Positions 25,235 to 37,674 of a stretch of DNA of 64,000 bases are shown here, piece by piece; the stretch's first letter is position 1, and every line of letters begins with the position of its first letter. Origin of the DNA: Bacillus thuringiensis (GTDB taxonomy: Bacteria; Bacillota; Bacilli; Bacillales; Bacillaceae_G). Location of the stretch: positions 4,679,501 through 4,743,500 of the forward strand of contig NZ_CP155559.1 in NCBI RefSeq assembly GCF_022095615.2, given 5' to 3'. The notes beneath the pieces were generated by a model. That model was given only the letters and a program-made list of their open reading frames with translations. It ran no database searches and was not told the DNA's origin. A program made the position numbers and the translations under genes.

Positions 25235-26650
25235 CTATAGTTTGACGGAAGATGTATGAGTTATCAACACGTCTGTTAACACATCTCTCAGTAGTTCCGG
25301 CATATAATATTGTTTGTCAGAAAGTGTGGATAGCTCTGGGTATAAGTATCCGAATGTAAACATATCAATCGTTCCTACCGTATATATACGATCTAATTCC
25401 AGCGATTCCCCGTTAATCAATACATCCTCGAGTAAAATTTTATTCCCAGGAATCGTATCTGGAATGACCTCGACACCAGCGTAAATCATTTTCCCCATCA
25501 CTGTCCCGCGAAATCCGAATCCTTTCACCTCAAGATTCTCCATATTTGGACGACGCGCTTTCAAAATAACTTCTCTTAACGTTTTCCCTGGTACTTTTAA
25601 TAAACATGGATTAATGGGATGTGGACAAATTCTGTGAATATCTCCGCGCGTCACAACACCTTCATTTAATCCCTCTAATAGCACACCAGCGTTCACCATG
25701 CCAATCTCTGCACCACACCACGTTTTCAGCGCACTTGCTAACATGTGCGAAAATGATGTCTCCTGAAACCAATCGACCGGTAACGCTTCCTTTAAATAAA
25801 CGACAGGCTCGGCCATAATCTGTTTACTTTCTTCCTGCAGCACTTCAATTGTGGATAACGGTTTGCTATAAGCACCTAAACGTTCTGTCTTAATCGCTCT
25901 ACCGGCCTTTTTCAACAGCTTCTTCGTCTCTTTATCCACAGTAAGCTGAACGTGCCCAACGTAACGTCCCCACTTTTCACAACAACAAAGTAACGTATTA
26001 TTCATAAGAACGCCACGCTCAAATAAATGGTGCGTATGTGCACCTAAAATAACATCTATATCATAATGCTCCGCCATATACTCATCCATGCTTTTTCCAA
26101 GGTGAGAAAGGACAACCGTAATATGAGCCTCATCTCGCACTTCTTCTAAAATAGACTCTAAATGGATAAGCGGATCTTCAATATGCCAATCGAGCATATG
26201 ATAAAACTCTGGATAAGCTACCGTTAACCCGATAAAAGCAATTGTAATTCCATCTGTCGTTGTATGTAATTTATAAGGCTTTGCCCACTCCGGACGTACC
26301 CCTTCTTTTTCAAATAAATTCGCAACGAGCACCTCGAATCCAGCATCATCATATAGACGATTCAAATGCTCCTTCGCTAACGTAATTCCTTCATTATTTC
26401 CGATCGTTACATAATCATATAGCGCCTCATTTAAAAGCTTCGTATTGCCAAGTCCATTCATCGCTTCCGAAATACTATGAAAACGATCCACATGATCGCC
26501 GATATCAACCGTCAAAACGGTCTCTCCCGCTTCCTGTCTTCGCTTTTTCTCTCCTTGTACAAACCGAGAAATTTGCGGCCAATTTTCAAAATGACTATGT
26601 ATATCGTTTGTATGATAAAGGTGGATGATTGTTTCTTTATTTATATTCAG
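25235..26650 (-). CDS. yunD: YunD-like 5'-nucleotidase/metallophosphatase, apparent CTG start, 471 aa
   Basis: Two-domain 5'-nucleotidase. The metallophosphatase domain has HTNDIHSH (about 13-20), the DIGDHVDR motif (about 49), GNNEG, LSHLGKS and GAHTHHLF; a C-terminal nucleotidase domain follows. The N-terminal HTNDIHSH block is upstream of any ATG, GTG or TTG in a suitable place. The frame can only start at CTG 26650, 8 nt after GAGAGGAGG. A TTG at 26515 would delete the first metal ligands. There is no signal peptide, so the enzyme is probably cytoplasmic. Confidence 0.85.
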   Translation of the reverse strand: MNINKETIIHLYHTNDIHSHFENWPQISRFVQGEKKRRQEAGETVLTVDIGDHVDRFHSISEAMNGLGNTKLLNEALYDYVTIGNNEGITLAKEHLNRLYDDAGFEVLVANLFEKEGVRPEWAKPYKLHTTTDGITIAFIGLTVAYPEFYHMLDWHIEDPLIHLESILEEVRDEAHITVVLSHLGKSMDEYMAEHYDIDVILGAHTHHLFERGVLMNNTLLCCCEKWGRYVGHVQLTVDKETKKLLKKAGRAIKTERLGAYSKPLSTIEVLQEESKQIMAEPVVYLKEALPVDWFQETSFSHMLASALKTWCGAEIGMVNAGVLLEGLNEGVVTRGDIHRICPHPINPCLLKVPGKTLREVILKARRPNMENLEVKGFGFRGTVMGKMIYAGVEVIPDTIPGNKILLEDVLINGESLELDRIYTVGTIDMFTFGYLYPELSTLSDKQYYMPELLRDVLTDVLITHTSSVKL

Positions 26651-27005
26651 CGAAAAAACCTCCTCTCAGTTCCTTACTGCCATTTACGCTACACGTACGC
26701 AATAATCCTGTAAATACTTTTCGTCTTTTCTTGCTATTTTACATTGTACTCGCATTGAGAGAAAAAGCAAAAGATTGTCCTTTTTATATGAGAAACTTTA
26801 TTTTTTAAATCTGTGAATTCATTGGTAGAACAGAGAGTTGTAAGAAAGTTTACCGTGGGGAATTTTCCTATGAATTCTTTACTGTATTTGTCAGTATCTT
26901 AGCCTCAACTACTTCCAGTCGCCTTCTATATATATAAATGCTCCTTTCCTGTTTGAATGGTGCAGGGTATTCGTTCCTCTTGCTATGTCGTAATTTATTG
27001 ATAAG

Positions 27006-27100
27006 TCGATATCCCTTGTCAAATCGTCGATATATTGAAATAATCGCTGATATATTCCGAGTTATGGTTGATATATTTGAAAAATCGTTGATATATTTAG
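27006..27100. repeat. Five short direct repeats phased at about two helical turns
   Basis: The 544-bp gap 26651-27194 holds no gene. GATAT-centred repeats with consensus ATCGYTGATATATT have GAT at 27008, 27029, 27049, 27070 and 27090, so periods are 21, 20, 21 and 20 bp. All copies face the same side of the helix. The first copy is the most diverged. It may be a protein-binding array or part of a dispersed repeat. Confidence 0.75.
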
Positions 27101-27149
27101 CTGAACACCCACCCTGGTATCCTCTATCCAGCCAAGACAAATCCGCAAA

Positions 27150-27180
27150 ACAAAAAAGCGCCCTGCACAGCAGGGCGCTT
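27150..27180 (-). terminator. Terminator of the suf operon
   Basis: GCGCCCTGC-aca-GCAGGGCGC stem; on the minus strand a T-run follows. It lies 15 bp beyond sufB. Confidence 0.93.
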
Positions 27181-27194
27181 TCTTCATACATATA

Positions 27195-28592
27195 TTAACC
27201 GATAGAACCTTCCATCTCAAACTTGATTAGACGGTTCATTTCAACTGCGTATTCCATTGGAAGTTCGCGAGTGAATGGCTCGATGAAGCCCATTACGATC
27301 ATTTCTGTAGCTTCTTGCTCAGAAATACCGCGGCTCATTAGGTAGAATAATTGTTCTTCTGATACTTTAGATACTTTCGCTTCGTGCTCAAGTGAAACGT
27401 AATCGTTTTTGATTTCGTTGTAAGGAATTGTATCAGATGTAGATTGGTTATCCATGATTAACGTGTCACACTCGATGTTAGAGCGAGAGTTTTTCGCTTT
27501 TGGTCCGAAGTGTACGATACCACGGTAAGTTACTTTACCACCATGCTTCGCAATCGATTTAGAAACGATTGTTGAAGACGTGTTTGGTGCTAAGTGAATC
27601 ATTTTCGCACCAGCATCTTGGTGTTGGCCTTTACCAGCAATCGCGATAGATAATGTTAAACCACGAGCGCCTTCGCCTTTTAAGATAACTGCTGGGTATT
27701 TCATCGTTAATTTAGATCCGATGTTACCGTCAATCCATTCCATCGTTGCGTTTTCTTCACAAACCGCACGTTTTGTAACTAGGTTGTATACGTTGTTCGC
27801 CCAGTTTTGGATTGTTGTATAACGGCAATATGCATCTTTTTTAATGATGATTTCTACTACCGCACTGTGAAGTGAGTTAGTCGTGTAAACAGGTGCTGTA
27901 CAACCTTCTACGTAGTGTACGTGTGCGCCTTCGTCTACGATGATAAGCGTACGCTCGAATTGTCCCATATTTTCAGAGTTAATACGGAAGTACGCTTGAA
28001 GTGGTGTATCCACTTTAATACCTTTTGGAACGTAGATGAATGATCCACCAGACCAAACTGCAGAGTTTAATGCAGAGAATTTGTTGTCTGTTGGTGGGAT
28101 TACTTTTCCGAAATGCTCACGGAAAATATCTTCGTTCTCTTTTAATGCGCTATCTGTATCTTTGAAGACGATTCCTAGAGCTTCTAGGTCTTCTTTCATG
28201 TTGTGGTATACAACTTCAGATTCGTACTGTGCAGATACACCAGCTAAATATTTTTGCTCAGCTTCAGGAATACCTAATTTATCAAATGTCGCTTTAATTT
28301 CCTCAGGTACTTCATCCCAAGACTTCTCAGATTTCTCAGATGGTTTTACGTAGTACGTAATTTCATCGAAATCTAAGTCGTTTAAGTCGCCGCCCCATTG
28401 TGGCATTGGCATTTCATAGAACTTATCCAGTGATTTTAAACGGAAGTCTAACATCCACTGTGGTTCTTCTTTCATACGTGAAATTTCTTCAACGATTTCT
28501 TTTGTTAAACCGCGTCCAGCACGGAAAATCGAAACGTCTTTGTCTTTGAAACCATATTTATAATCGCCGATATCTGGCAGTTGCTTCGCCAT
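27195..28592 (-). CDS. sufB: Fe-S cluster scaffold SufB, 465 aa
   Basis: Last gene of sufCDSUB. Beta-helix scaffold that with SufC and SufD assembles Fe-S clusters. Typical segments are [36 protein letters not shown] with a conserved Cys, and [20 protein letters not shown] near the C-terminus. ATG follows AAGGAGGG. Codon use and spacing are as in the other suf genes. Confidence 0.96.
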   Translation of the reverse strand: MAKQLPDIGDYKYGFKDKDVSIFRAGRGLTKEIVEEISRMKEEPQWMLDFRLKSLDKFYEMPMPQWGGDLNDLDFDEITYYVKPSEKSEKSWDEVPEEIKATFDKLGIPEAEQKYLAGVSAQYESEVVYHNMKEDLEALGIVFKDTDSALKENEDIFREHFGKVIPPTDNKFSALNSAVWSGGSFIYVPKGIKVDTPLQAYFRINSENMGQFERTLIIVDEGAHVHYVEGCTAPVYTTNSLHSAVVEIIIKKDAYCRYTTIQNWANNVYNLVTKRAVCEENATMEWIDGNIGSKLTMKYPAVILKGEGARGLTLSIAIAGKGQHQDAGAKMIHLAPNTSSTIVSKSIAKHGGKVTYRGIVHFGPKAKNSRSNIECDTLIMDNQSTSDTIPYNEIKNDYVSLEHEAKVSKVSEEQLFYLMSRGISEQEATEMIVMGFIEPFTRELPMEYAVEMNRLIKFEMEGSIG

Positions 28593-28640
28593 GTTGGTGT
28601 GTCCCTCCTTAGATAGCCTCGTTTTTAGGAACCTTTAACA

Positions 28641-31574
<2,934 letters not shown>

Positions 31575-31589
31575 GTTTATGCTCCTCTC

Positions 31590-32375
31590 TTACGCTTCTT
31601 GCTCTGCTGTTTCGTCTTCAATACCTAATTCTTTTTTAATCCAGTCGTAACCTTCAGCTTCTAGACGTTGTGCAAGCTCAGGGCCACCAGATTTAACGAT
31701 ACGACCGTTCATCATAACGTGAACGAAGTCTGGAGTGATGTAATTTAATAAACGTTGGTAATGCGTAATCATTAGGCAACCGAACTCTTCGCCGCGCATT
31801 TGGTTAATACCTTTAGATACAACTTTTAATGCATCGATATCAAGACCTGAGTCGATTTCATCTAAGATTGCGATTTTTGGCTCAATCATCATTAATTGAA
31901 GAATTTCGTTACGTTTTTTCTCTCCACCAGAGAAACCTTCGTTTAAGTAACGTTGTGCCATTTCTGGATCCATTTCTAGGAATTCCATGTTTTTATCTAA
32001 TGTACGGATAAATTTCATAAGAGAAATTTCATCGCCTTCTTCACGACGTGCGTTAATTGCAGAACGTAAGAAGTCAGCGTTTGTTACTCCGCTAATTTCA
32101 CTTGGATATTGCATTGCTAGGAATAGACCGGCTTGTGCGCGCTCATCTACTTCCATTTCTAATACATCTTCACCGTCGATGATGATGCTACCTTCTGTTA
32201 CTTCATACTTTGGGTGACCCATAATCGCAGAAGATAAAGTTGATTTACCTGTTCCGTTAGGTCCCATAATTGCGTGGATTTCTCCACCCTTTACTTCAAG
32301 GTTTACACCTTTTAAAATTTCTTTGCCATCAATTGATACGTGTAAGTCTTTAACCGTTAATGTAGAACCAGCCAT
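31590..32375 (-). CDS. sufC: Fe-S assembly ATPase SufC, 261 aa
   Basis: ABC-type ATPase that drives the SufBD scaffold. Walker A GPNGTGKST (38-46), the signature FSGGEKKR, Walker B IAILDEIDSGLD and the H-loop MITHYQ are present. It is the first gene of the operon; ATG follows TGGAGG. Confidence 0.96.
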   Translation of the reverse strand: MAGSTLTVKDLHVSIDGKEILKGVNLEVKGGEIHAIMGPNGTGKSTLSSAIMGHPKYEVTEGSIIIDGEDVLEMEVDERAQAGLFLAMQYPSEISGVTNADFLRSAINARREEGDEISLMKFIRTLDKNMEFLEMDPEMAQRYLNEGFSGGEKKRNEILQLMMIEPKIAILDEIDSGLDIDALKVVSKGINQMRGEEFGCLMITHYQRLLNYITPDFVHVMMNGRIVKSGGPELAQRLEAEGYDWIKKELGIEDETAEQEA

Positions 32376-32576
32376 CTCAATACCTCCATTAATCCTATAT
32401 ATACATTTTAAAAATTACTAAAACGTTCATATTCTCATTTTATTCTCATTCTAATCTTATATCAAATAAAATGATATCGCAAACGATGAAAAAATGTAAC
32501 AATTTTTTCACAAATGTATATAAGTATTTCCCTTGCATCCTTATATGATACACCTTTCTTCTTATTTATATAAAGA
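32376..32576 (-). promoter_or_regulatory. suf operon upstream region with a small dyad
   Basis: AT-rich region upstream of sufC that must contain the operon promoter. A dyad ATATCA-n7-TGATAT is at 32459-32477 and TGAGAAT-like repeats lie between it and the gene. A Fur, SufR or other iron-linked operator is possible, but I cannot assign it. Confidence 0.35.
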
Positions 32577-32604
32577 AAAAAGAACTGGGAAATTCCCAAT
32601 CCTT
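32575..32604 (-). terminator. Terminator after the distal metQ
   Basis: Stem around TGGGAA/TTCCCA, followed by a T-run on the minus strand. Confidence 0.75.
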
Positions 32605-32613
32605 TCCTTGTAC

Positions 32614-33420
32614 TTATTCACTTACCGGAAGTACAGCACCTTTATATTCTTTATTAATAAAGTCTTGAATTTCTTTTGAATGCAGCACTTCTACTAGCTC
32701 TTTAATTTCTTTTTTCTTCTCGTCACCTTTGCGAACTGCAATAATATTTGCATATGGAGAGTCTGATCCTTCAATCGCAATTGCATCCTTTGTTGGATTT
32801 AATTTCGCGTCAATTGCGTAGTTTGAATTAATAAACAAAGCATCGCCTTCATTATTTTCATACAACTTCGGTGACAGTCCAGGTTCAACATCTGTTTTAA
32901 ACTTTAAGTTTTTCGGATTTTCCACGACATCTTTTACTGTTGCTTTAACAACATCCACTCCATCTTTAAGCTTAATAACGCCTCCTTTTTGTAACAGTGC
33001 TAACATACGTCCACGCTCCGCTACGTTATTACTCATAATAACTGTTCCGCCATCTGGTAAGTCTTTTAAACTTTTATATTTCTTAGAATAAATGCCCATT
33101 GGCTCTAAATGGATTTTTCCTGCGTTTACAATTTTATATCCCTTTTCTTGAATTTCTTTATCTAAGTAAGGAATGTGCTGGAAGTAGTTCGCATCAATCT
33201 CCTTATCTGCTAACGCTTTATTCGGCAGCACATAATCTTGGAATTTTTTAATTTCTAATTTAATACCCTTTTTCTCTAATATCGGCTGTGCTTTTTCTAA
33301 AATAACAGCGTGCGGCACGTTAGAAGCTCCAACAACAAGCTTATTCTCCTCTTTCCCTCCGCAAGCAGCTAATGTAAATACAGACAGCGCTGTAACAACT
33401 GACAATAGAATCTTTTTCAT
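32614..33420 (-). CDS. metQ: Methionine-binding lipoprotein MetQ, second copy, 268 aa
   Basis: Signal sequence with lipobox LAACG, then the NLPA/MetQ fold: VGASNVPHAVILEKA, FQDYVLPNKALADKEIDANYFQH and VKDVVENPKNLKFK. It is clearly related to, but diverged from, the MetQ at 33494-34306. ATG 33420 follows AAGGGG. A terminator separates it from metNPQ, so expression may be partly independent. Confidence 0.9.
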   Translation of the reverse strand: MKKILLSVVTALSVFTLAACGGKEENKLVVGASNVPHAVILEKAQPILEKKGIKLEIKKFQDYVLPNKALADKEIDANYFQHIPYLDKEIQEKGYKIVNAGKIHLEPMGIYSKKYKSLKDLPDGGTVIMSNNVAERGRMLALLQKGGVIKLKDGVDVVKATVKDVVENPKNLKFKTDVEPGLSPKLYENNEGDALFINSNYAIDAKLNPTKDAIAIEGSDSPYANIIAVRKGDEKKKEIKELVEVLHSKEIQDFINKEYKGAVLPVSE

Positions 33421-33456
33421 ATGATGTCCCCTTCTCCCCAATAGTTATGTAGTTAT

Positions 33457-33488
33457 GAAAAAGAGCTGGCATCAGACCAGCCCTTTTC
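33457..33488 (-). terminator. Terminator between the two metQ genes
   Basis: AAAGGGCTGG and CCAGCTCTTTTT form a stem with a T-run on the minus strand, 8 bp after the first metQ. It should reduce read-through into the second copy. Confidence 0.85.
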
Positions 33489-33493
33489 AGCAA

Positions 33494-34306
33494 TTATTCT
33501 TTTACAGGAACAACCGCTCCTTTATATTCTTTGTTAATAAAGTCTTCAATTTCTTTAGAATGTAATACTTCTACAAGAGCCTTGATCTCTTTCTTATCTT
33601 TATCACCTTTACGAACAGCTACGATGTTAGCATAAGGAGAATCACTACCTTCAATTGCAATTGCATCTTTTTCTGGATTTAATTTCGCATCAATTGCATA
33701 GTTCGAGTTAATTAAAACAGCGTCGCCTTCTTTATTGTTATACACTTGTGGTAATAAACCAGGCTCAATATCCGTTTTGAATTTTAAGTTTTTCGGATTA
33801 TCCGCGATATCTTTTGGAGTTGCTTTAACCGGATCTAGTCCGTCTTTAATTTTTAAAATGCCTTCTTTTTGTAAAATTGCTAGGCCACGCCCGTGGTCAG
33901 CAACAGAATTACTCATAATAATTGTTGCTCCGTCCGGAAGTTCTTTTAAACTCTTATATTTTTGAGAGTATACACCAATCGGTTCTAAATGAATTTTCCC
34001 TGCCACTTCAAAGTCATACTTTTTATCTTTCATTTCTTTTTCTAAATACGGAATGTGCTGGAAGTAGTTTGCGTCTAAATCCTTATCCGCTAACGATTTA
34101 TTTGGTAATACGTAGTCTTGGAATTTTTTAATTTCTAACTCAATTCCTTTTTTCTCAAGTAACGGTTTAGCCTTTTCTAAAATAACAGCATGCGGTACGT
34201 TAGAAGCCCCAACAACAAGTTTCTTTTCATCTTTATCTTTCCCGCCACAAGCAGCTAACCCAAAAATTGAAGTTGAAATAAGTGCTGTAAGTAATAATTT
34301 TTTCAT
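33494..34306 (-). CDS. metQ: Methionine-binding lipoprotein MetQ, 270 aa
   Basis: Substrate-binding lipoprotein of the MetNPQ importer. Lipobox LAACG (Cys near 20), then VGASNVPHAVILEKAKPLL and FQDYVLPNKSLADKDLDANYFQH. ATG at 34306 has 9-nt spacing to GGGAGG. It follows metP closely. Confidence 0.93.
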   Translation of the reverse strand: MKKLLLTALISTSIFGLAACGGKDKDEKKLVVGASNVPHAVILEKAKPLLEKKGIELEIKKFQDYVLPNKSLADKDLDANYFQHIPYLEKEMKDKKYDFEVAGKIHLEPIGVYSQKYKSLKELPDGATIIMSNSVADHGRGLAILQKEGILKIKDGLDPVKATPKDIADNPKNLKFKTDIEPGLLPQVYNNKEGDAVLINSNYAIDAKLNPEKDAIAIEGSDSPYANIVAVRKGDKDKKEIKALVEVLHSKEIEDFINKEYKGAVVPVKE

Positions 34307-34329
34307 TTGAAACATCCTCCCATTTTTTA

Positions 34330-34995
34330 TTATCGTTTATCTATTCGAGTCGTTAAACTATCACCAATCCACTGAATGAAAAATACAACTAGTAATACAC
34401 AAATTGTCGCAACGATTGTTACATCGTTATTTCCTCGCTGGAATCCTTCTAAATAAGCAAGTGTTCCAAGGCCACCAGCACCAACAACTCCCGCCATTGC
34501 TGTATAGCCTACTAAAGCAATTGTCGTAACCGTAATACCAGATACTAATGCTGGTAACGATTCTGGAATTAACACTTTCAAAATAATTGTGCTTGTTTTT
34601 GCTCCCATTGCTTTTGAAGCTTCAATTACACCTTTATCAATTTCACGAAGCGCAATTTCAACCATTCTTGCATAAAACGGTGCCGCTCCAATAATTAAAG
34701 CTGGAAGTGCTGCACTCGCTCCAAGAATTGTTCCAAGCAGAATCTTTGTGAATGGGATTAACAAAATGATTAAAATGATGAACGGTATCGAGCGGAAAAT
34801 GTTTACGAATGCTCCAATCCCCGTGTTAATCGCTTTGTTTTCCCATAAATTATCTTTCGCTGTCATAAAGAGTAACAATCCTAAAATTAGTCCTAAAACA
34901 AATGTGGCAAGAGCTGCGATTGCCGTCATATATAACGTTTCACCAGTTGCTTCTAACATTTGATTCCAATCGACATTTGTGAGTAACTTATCCAT
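34330..34995 (-). CDS. metP: Methionine ABC transporter permease MetP, 221 aa
   Basis: MetI-type permease with five or six helices and the EAA-like ALREIDKGVIEASKAMGAK loop that contacts MetN. The ATG at 34995 follows GGAGGTG. It overlaps metN by 8 bp. Confidence 0.94.
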   Translation of the reverse strand: MDKLLTNVDWNQMLEATGETLYMTAIAALATFVLGLILGLLLFMTAKDNLWENKAINTGIGAFVNIFRSIPFIILIILLIPFTKILLGTILGASAALPALIIGAAPFYARMVEIALREIDKGVIEASKAMGAKTSTIILKVLIPESLPALVSGITVTTIALVGYTAMAGVVGAGGLGTLAYLEGFQRGNNDVTIVATICVLLVVFFIQWIGDSLTTRIDKR

Positions 34996-36013
34996 GTGCA
35001 ATCACCTCCAGCTCTACTTGATCTTGATGTATTCCCTCTATTGCTTGCTGAATCGCTGTTTCCTCACCATTTAAATGAACAACTAAACTACCGTAAGAGC
35101 CGTTATTTGTTTGGGCGATGTTTCCTTGCAAAATGCTAACTTCTATATCACTGCGTTGCATTAATCTTTGAAGTACTGGTCTTTCTACAGCTTCACCGAT
35201 AAACTGCAAACGAACTACTTTACCATCTGGATACTTTTCAATTAAACTTTCAATCGTTTCATTTGTATCTTCAGAATCCGTTAACTGCTGTACAAATCGT
35301 TTCGTAATGTCTTTCTGTGGATTGCGGAATACATCAAGTACTGGCCCCGTTTCTACAATCTTTCCTTTCTCCATTACCGCCACTCGATTACAAATCTTTC
35401 GAATCACGTGCATCTCGTGTGTAATGAGTACAATTGTTAAACCGAGACGCTTATTAATATCTAATAATAAATCTAAAATTTGATCCGTCGTTTCTGGATC
35501 CAAAGCTGATGTCGCTTCATCACATAAAAGTACTTGTGGGTTATTAGCTAACGCTCTTGCAATACCAACACGTTGCTTTTGTCCTCCACTCAGCTGAGCT
35601 GGATACGCATCTCCTCTTCCTTCTAATCCAACAAGATGAATTAACTCATCTACGCGTTTTCTTCTCTTCGCCTTATCAACACCTGCAATTTCAAGTGGGA
35701 ATTCGATATTTTCACGTACAGTTCGTGACCAAAGTAAGTTGAAATGCTGAAAAATCATTCCGATTTCTTGCCTTGCCTTACGAAGTTCACTTCCTGTAAT
35801 AGCTGAAATGACACGATTTGCGATTGTAATTTGGCCTGAAGTTGGTTTCTCTAGCTGATTGAATAATCTGATTAACGAACTTTTCCCAGCGCCACTATAT
35901 CCGATAACACCAAATATTTCGCCTTTGTCTATTTTTAAATTGGCATTATCTACAGCAGTGACATCACCGCTTTTTGCTTTATATATTTTCTTTACATTTT
36001 CTAATAAAATCAT
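34988..36013 (-). CDS. metN: Methionine ABC transporter ATP-binding protein MetN, 341 aa
   Basis: ATPase with Walker A GYSGAGKSS (about 38), the signature LSGGQKQR, Walker B VLLCDEATSALD and a C-terminal NIL domain (about 265-341) that senses methionine. The length equals B. subtilis MetN. ATG at 36013 follows GGGGTG. It is the first gene after the S-box. Confidence 0.95.
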   Translation of the reverse strand: MILLENVKKIYKAKSGDVTAVDNANLKIDKGEIFGVIGYSGAGKSSLIRLFNQLEKPTSGQITIANRVISAITGSELRKARQEIGMIFQHFNLLWSRTVRENIEFPLEIAGVDKAKRRKRVDELIHLVGLEGRGDAYPAQLSGGQKQRVGIARALANNPQVLLCDEATSALDPETTDQILDLLLDINKRLGLTIVLITHEMHVIRKICNRVAVMEKGKIVETGPVLDVFRNPQKDITKRFVQQLTDSEDTNETIESLIEKYPDGKVVRLQFIGEAVERPVLQRLMQRSDIEVSILQGNIAQTNNGSYGSLVVHLNGEETAIQQAIEGIHQDQVELEVIAHG

Positions 36014-36123
36014 GATGTTCACCCCTTTTTGTTTGAACATACTCCGCAATTTTTTATTTTTGATGCGTGTAGTCCACCATTATCATTACTTTTATTATTT
36101 GAATGTCCTCCACATTCAAACAA

Positions 36124-36162
36124 CAAAAAAACCTTTCCGCTTTAGAGAAGCAGAAAGGTTTA
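36124..36162 (-). terminator. Terminator of the S-box expression platform
   Basis: AACCTTTC and GAAAGGTT arms with an inner GC pair region, followed by TTTTTTTG on the minus strand. It lies between the S-box aptamer and metN. Confidence 0.88.
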
Positions 36163-36183
36163 TATGCGTATATAACAACATTA

Positions 36184-36304
36184 TCCCTCTCTCTCATCTC
36201 TCAAAGCATTTGCTTTGCAGGAATTGGCACCATTTCAACATAAGTTGACGGTTGCCGGGCTTCACAGGGCACAGTCCCTCCACCTCTCTTGATAAGAGAA
36301 ATCA
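36184..36304 (-). promoter_or_regulatory. SAM-I (S-box) riboswitch controlling metNPQ
   Basis: On the minus strand the aptamer begins CTCTTATCAAGAGAGGTGGA, continues with GGGACTGTGCCCTGTGAAGC, CCGGCAACC and a GGTGCCAATTCCTGC segment, and closes with GAGAGATGAGAG. These are the conserved S-box elements. With SAM bound, the terminator at 36124-36162 should form and stop metN transcription. Confidence 0.96.
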
Positions 36305-36423
36305 GATTACATTTTCGTCTGATTTGTAATTTATGAAATTGTCTATATTTTATGAATTGAATTGTATCAATATCCACACACCATGTCAACAGAAATTTTC
36401 GTAAAAAAAGAAACTTCAGACTT

Positions 36424-36768
36424 TTAAGCACCCACTGACATCGGCTTGCATATATGAAACATCGATTCAACTAATAGCATCGTTCGATACGTTCCCGAAT
36501 ATTGTACACGTCCATCGTTCATTAACATTTGCAATCGTACATTGCCGTTCACCAATTGTTTTACATCTTCCTCATCTACACAAACGATTTGCTCCGTTCC
36601 TCTTTCCTCATGTAGCAGCTCTATATAATCTCTTGAAATTTGTAGCGAACAACTTTCATCTCCAAAGCGGAAATTAACAGTTTTTTCTCCTTGTCTTAAA
36701 AGCGGCTCTAAATGATATTGACCATTAGCGTAATTTACAAATGATTGCAGCAAAGAATATAATTTCAT
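36424..36768 (-). CDS. YusD-like protein, 114 aa
   Basis: Small soluble protein with a beta-rich middle (VNFRFGDESCSLQISRDYIELL) and a LMNDGRVQYSGTYRTMLLVESMF C-terminus. It resembles SCP2-like sterol-carrier folds, and its place matches yusD in B. subtilis. No function is known to me. Confidence 0.6.
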   Translation of the reverse strand: MKLYSLLQSFVNYANGQYHLEPLLRQGEKTVNFRFGDESCSLQISRDYIELLHEERGTEQIVCVDEEDVKQLVNGNVRLQMLMNDGRVQYSGTYRTMLLVESMFHICKPMSVGA

Positions 36769-36873
36769 CCTAAATCACATCCTTCATATCACTTTCTATT
36801 ACACATACCATTCCCTCTCACTAAAGAGCAATCCTGTTACTTTCGCTCGACAAATACTGTAATCATCCTGCAT

Positions 36874-36923
36874 CTCGACATATTTCCCAAGAAATATGTC
36901 GAGGCGGCAAAAACTTTGCCGCC
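36874..36923 (-). terminator. Two stacked hairpins after yusE
   Basis: GGCGGCAAA/TTTGCCGCC at 36904-36923 and CTCGACATATTTC/GAAATATGTCGAG at 36874-36903, both perfect stems. Neither has a clear T-run, so termination is not certain. Confidence 0.55.
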
Positions 36924-37231
36924 TACTTTAATTCCGTATATAAATATTCAACCGAATGAAATGCATATATCTTCTTCATGAGTGTCCCATTTTCAAAAAC
37001 AAGTAAACACGGTACACTTTCGATTCCATACTCTTTCGCTAAATGCGGAGCATAATTTAAATCTAACATTCCAATTTGGAGGTCTTCAATTGTCATCTCA
37101 ACGACTGTTAACATCTTTTTTGCTAATTGGCATGTTCCACACATTGGAGTATATACATATAACACTGTTTTTTCTTCGTTCTCTATTAGGGCTGTAGCTT
37201 CGGCTCCTGTCCAATCAATCACTTCTATCAT
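36923..37231 (-). CDS. yusE: Thioredoxin-like protein YusE, 102 aa
   Basis: Compact thioredoxin fold with CGTC active site (Cys31, Cys34) in TPMCGTCQLA and a cis-Pro in ESVPCLLVF. There is no signal peptide, so it is cytoplasmic. It lies 3 bp after yusF and is co-transcribed. Confidence 0.88.
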   Translation of the reverse strand: MIEVIDWTGAEATALIENEEKTVLYVYTPMCGTCQLAKKMLTVVEMTIEDLQIGMLDLNYAPHLAKEYGIESVPCLLVFENGTLMKKIYAFHSVEYLYTELK

Positions 37232-37234
37232 TCC

Positions 37235-37579
37235 TTACCGTAAATATTCTGTATAAACGTCAATGTCAGCTCCCCATAATACATTTGCTAAGTGTGAAGA
37301 TGGCGCAGTTGCCACTTCTCGGTACGAGCGATCAATATAAATATGCTCTGCTTGCGGAAATTCTTTTCGAAATTGTTTCCTTAACTTTTCTCCAGCATCA
37401 TCAGCATCCACTAGTACATACACTTCCTTATCAAAAAACTGATCAATGAGCTCATCCATTTTCGACAAACCAATTGTACCATTTGTACAAACAATTTCCA
37501 CTGGTTCACGAATAATAGATTCAATCTTTCTTCTGTCTGATTTACCTTCTACAATAATGACTTTTTCTACATAAATCAT
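37235..37579 (-). CDS. yusF: TOPRIM-domain protein YusF, 114 aa
   Basis: Single TOPRIM domain: VEKVIIVEGKSDRRKIES (catalytic Glu), then VYVLVDADDAGEKLRKQF with the DxD pair. Such small proteins resemble the RNase M5/primase core. The substrate is unknown. The order yusF-yusE matches B. subtilis. Confidence 0.87.
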   Translation of the reverse strand: MIYVEKVIIVEGKSDRRKIESIIREPVEIVCTNGTIGLSKMDELIDQFFDKEVYVLVDADDAGEKLRKQFRKEFPQAEHIYIDRSYREVATAPSSHLANVLWGADIDVYTEYLR

Positions 37580-37674
37580 ATGTCATCACCCGATCACCAT
37601 ATACTATACAACCTTTAACTTAGTATATAGTATATTCGTTATTTTCATGTTGTTTCCTGTTTATTTTTGCAAAA

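Noticed and set aside
27006..27100. CRISPR array
   Set aside because: Repeats are only about 14 bp with 6-7 bp between them and no cas genes are present.
26868..27198. Overlapping 86- and 107-aa frames in the gap before yunD
   Set aside because: They run through the phased repeats and the suf terminator and lack start sites.
32614..34306. Assembly duplication of metQ
   Set aside because: The two copies differ at many positions and have different flanks, so both are real.
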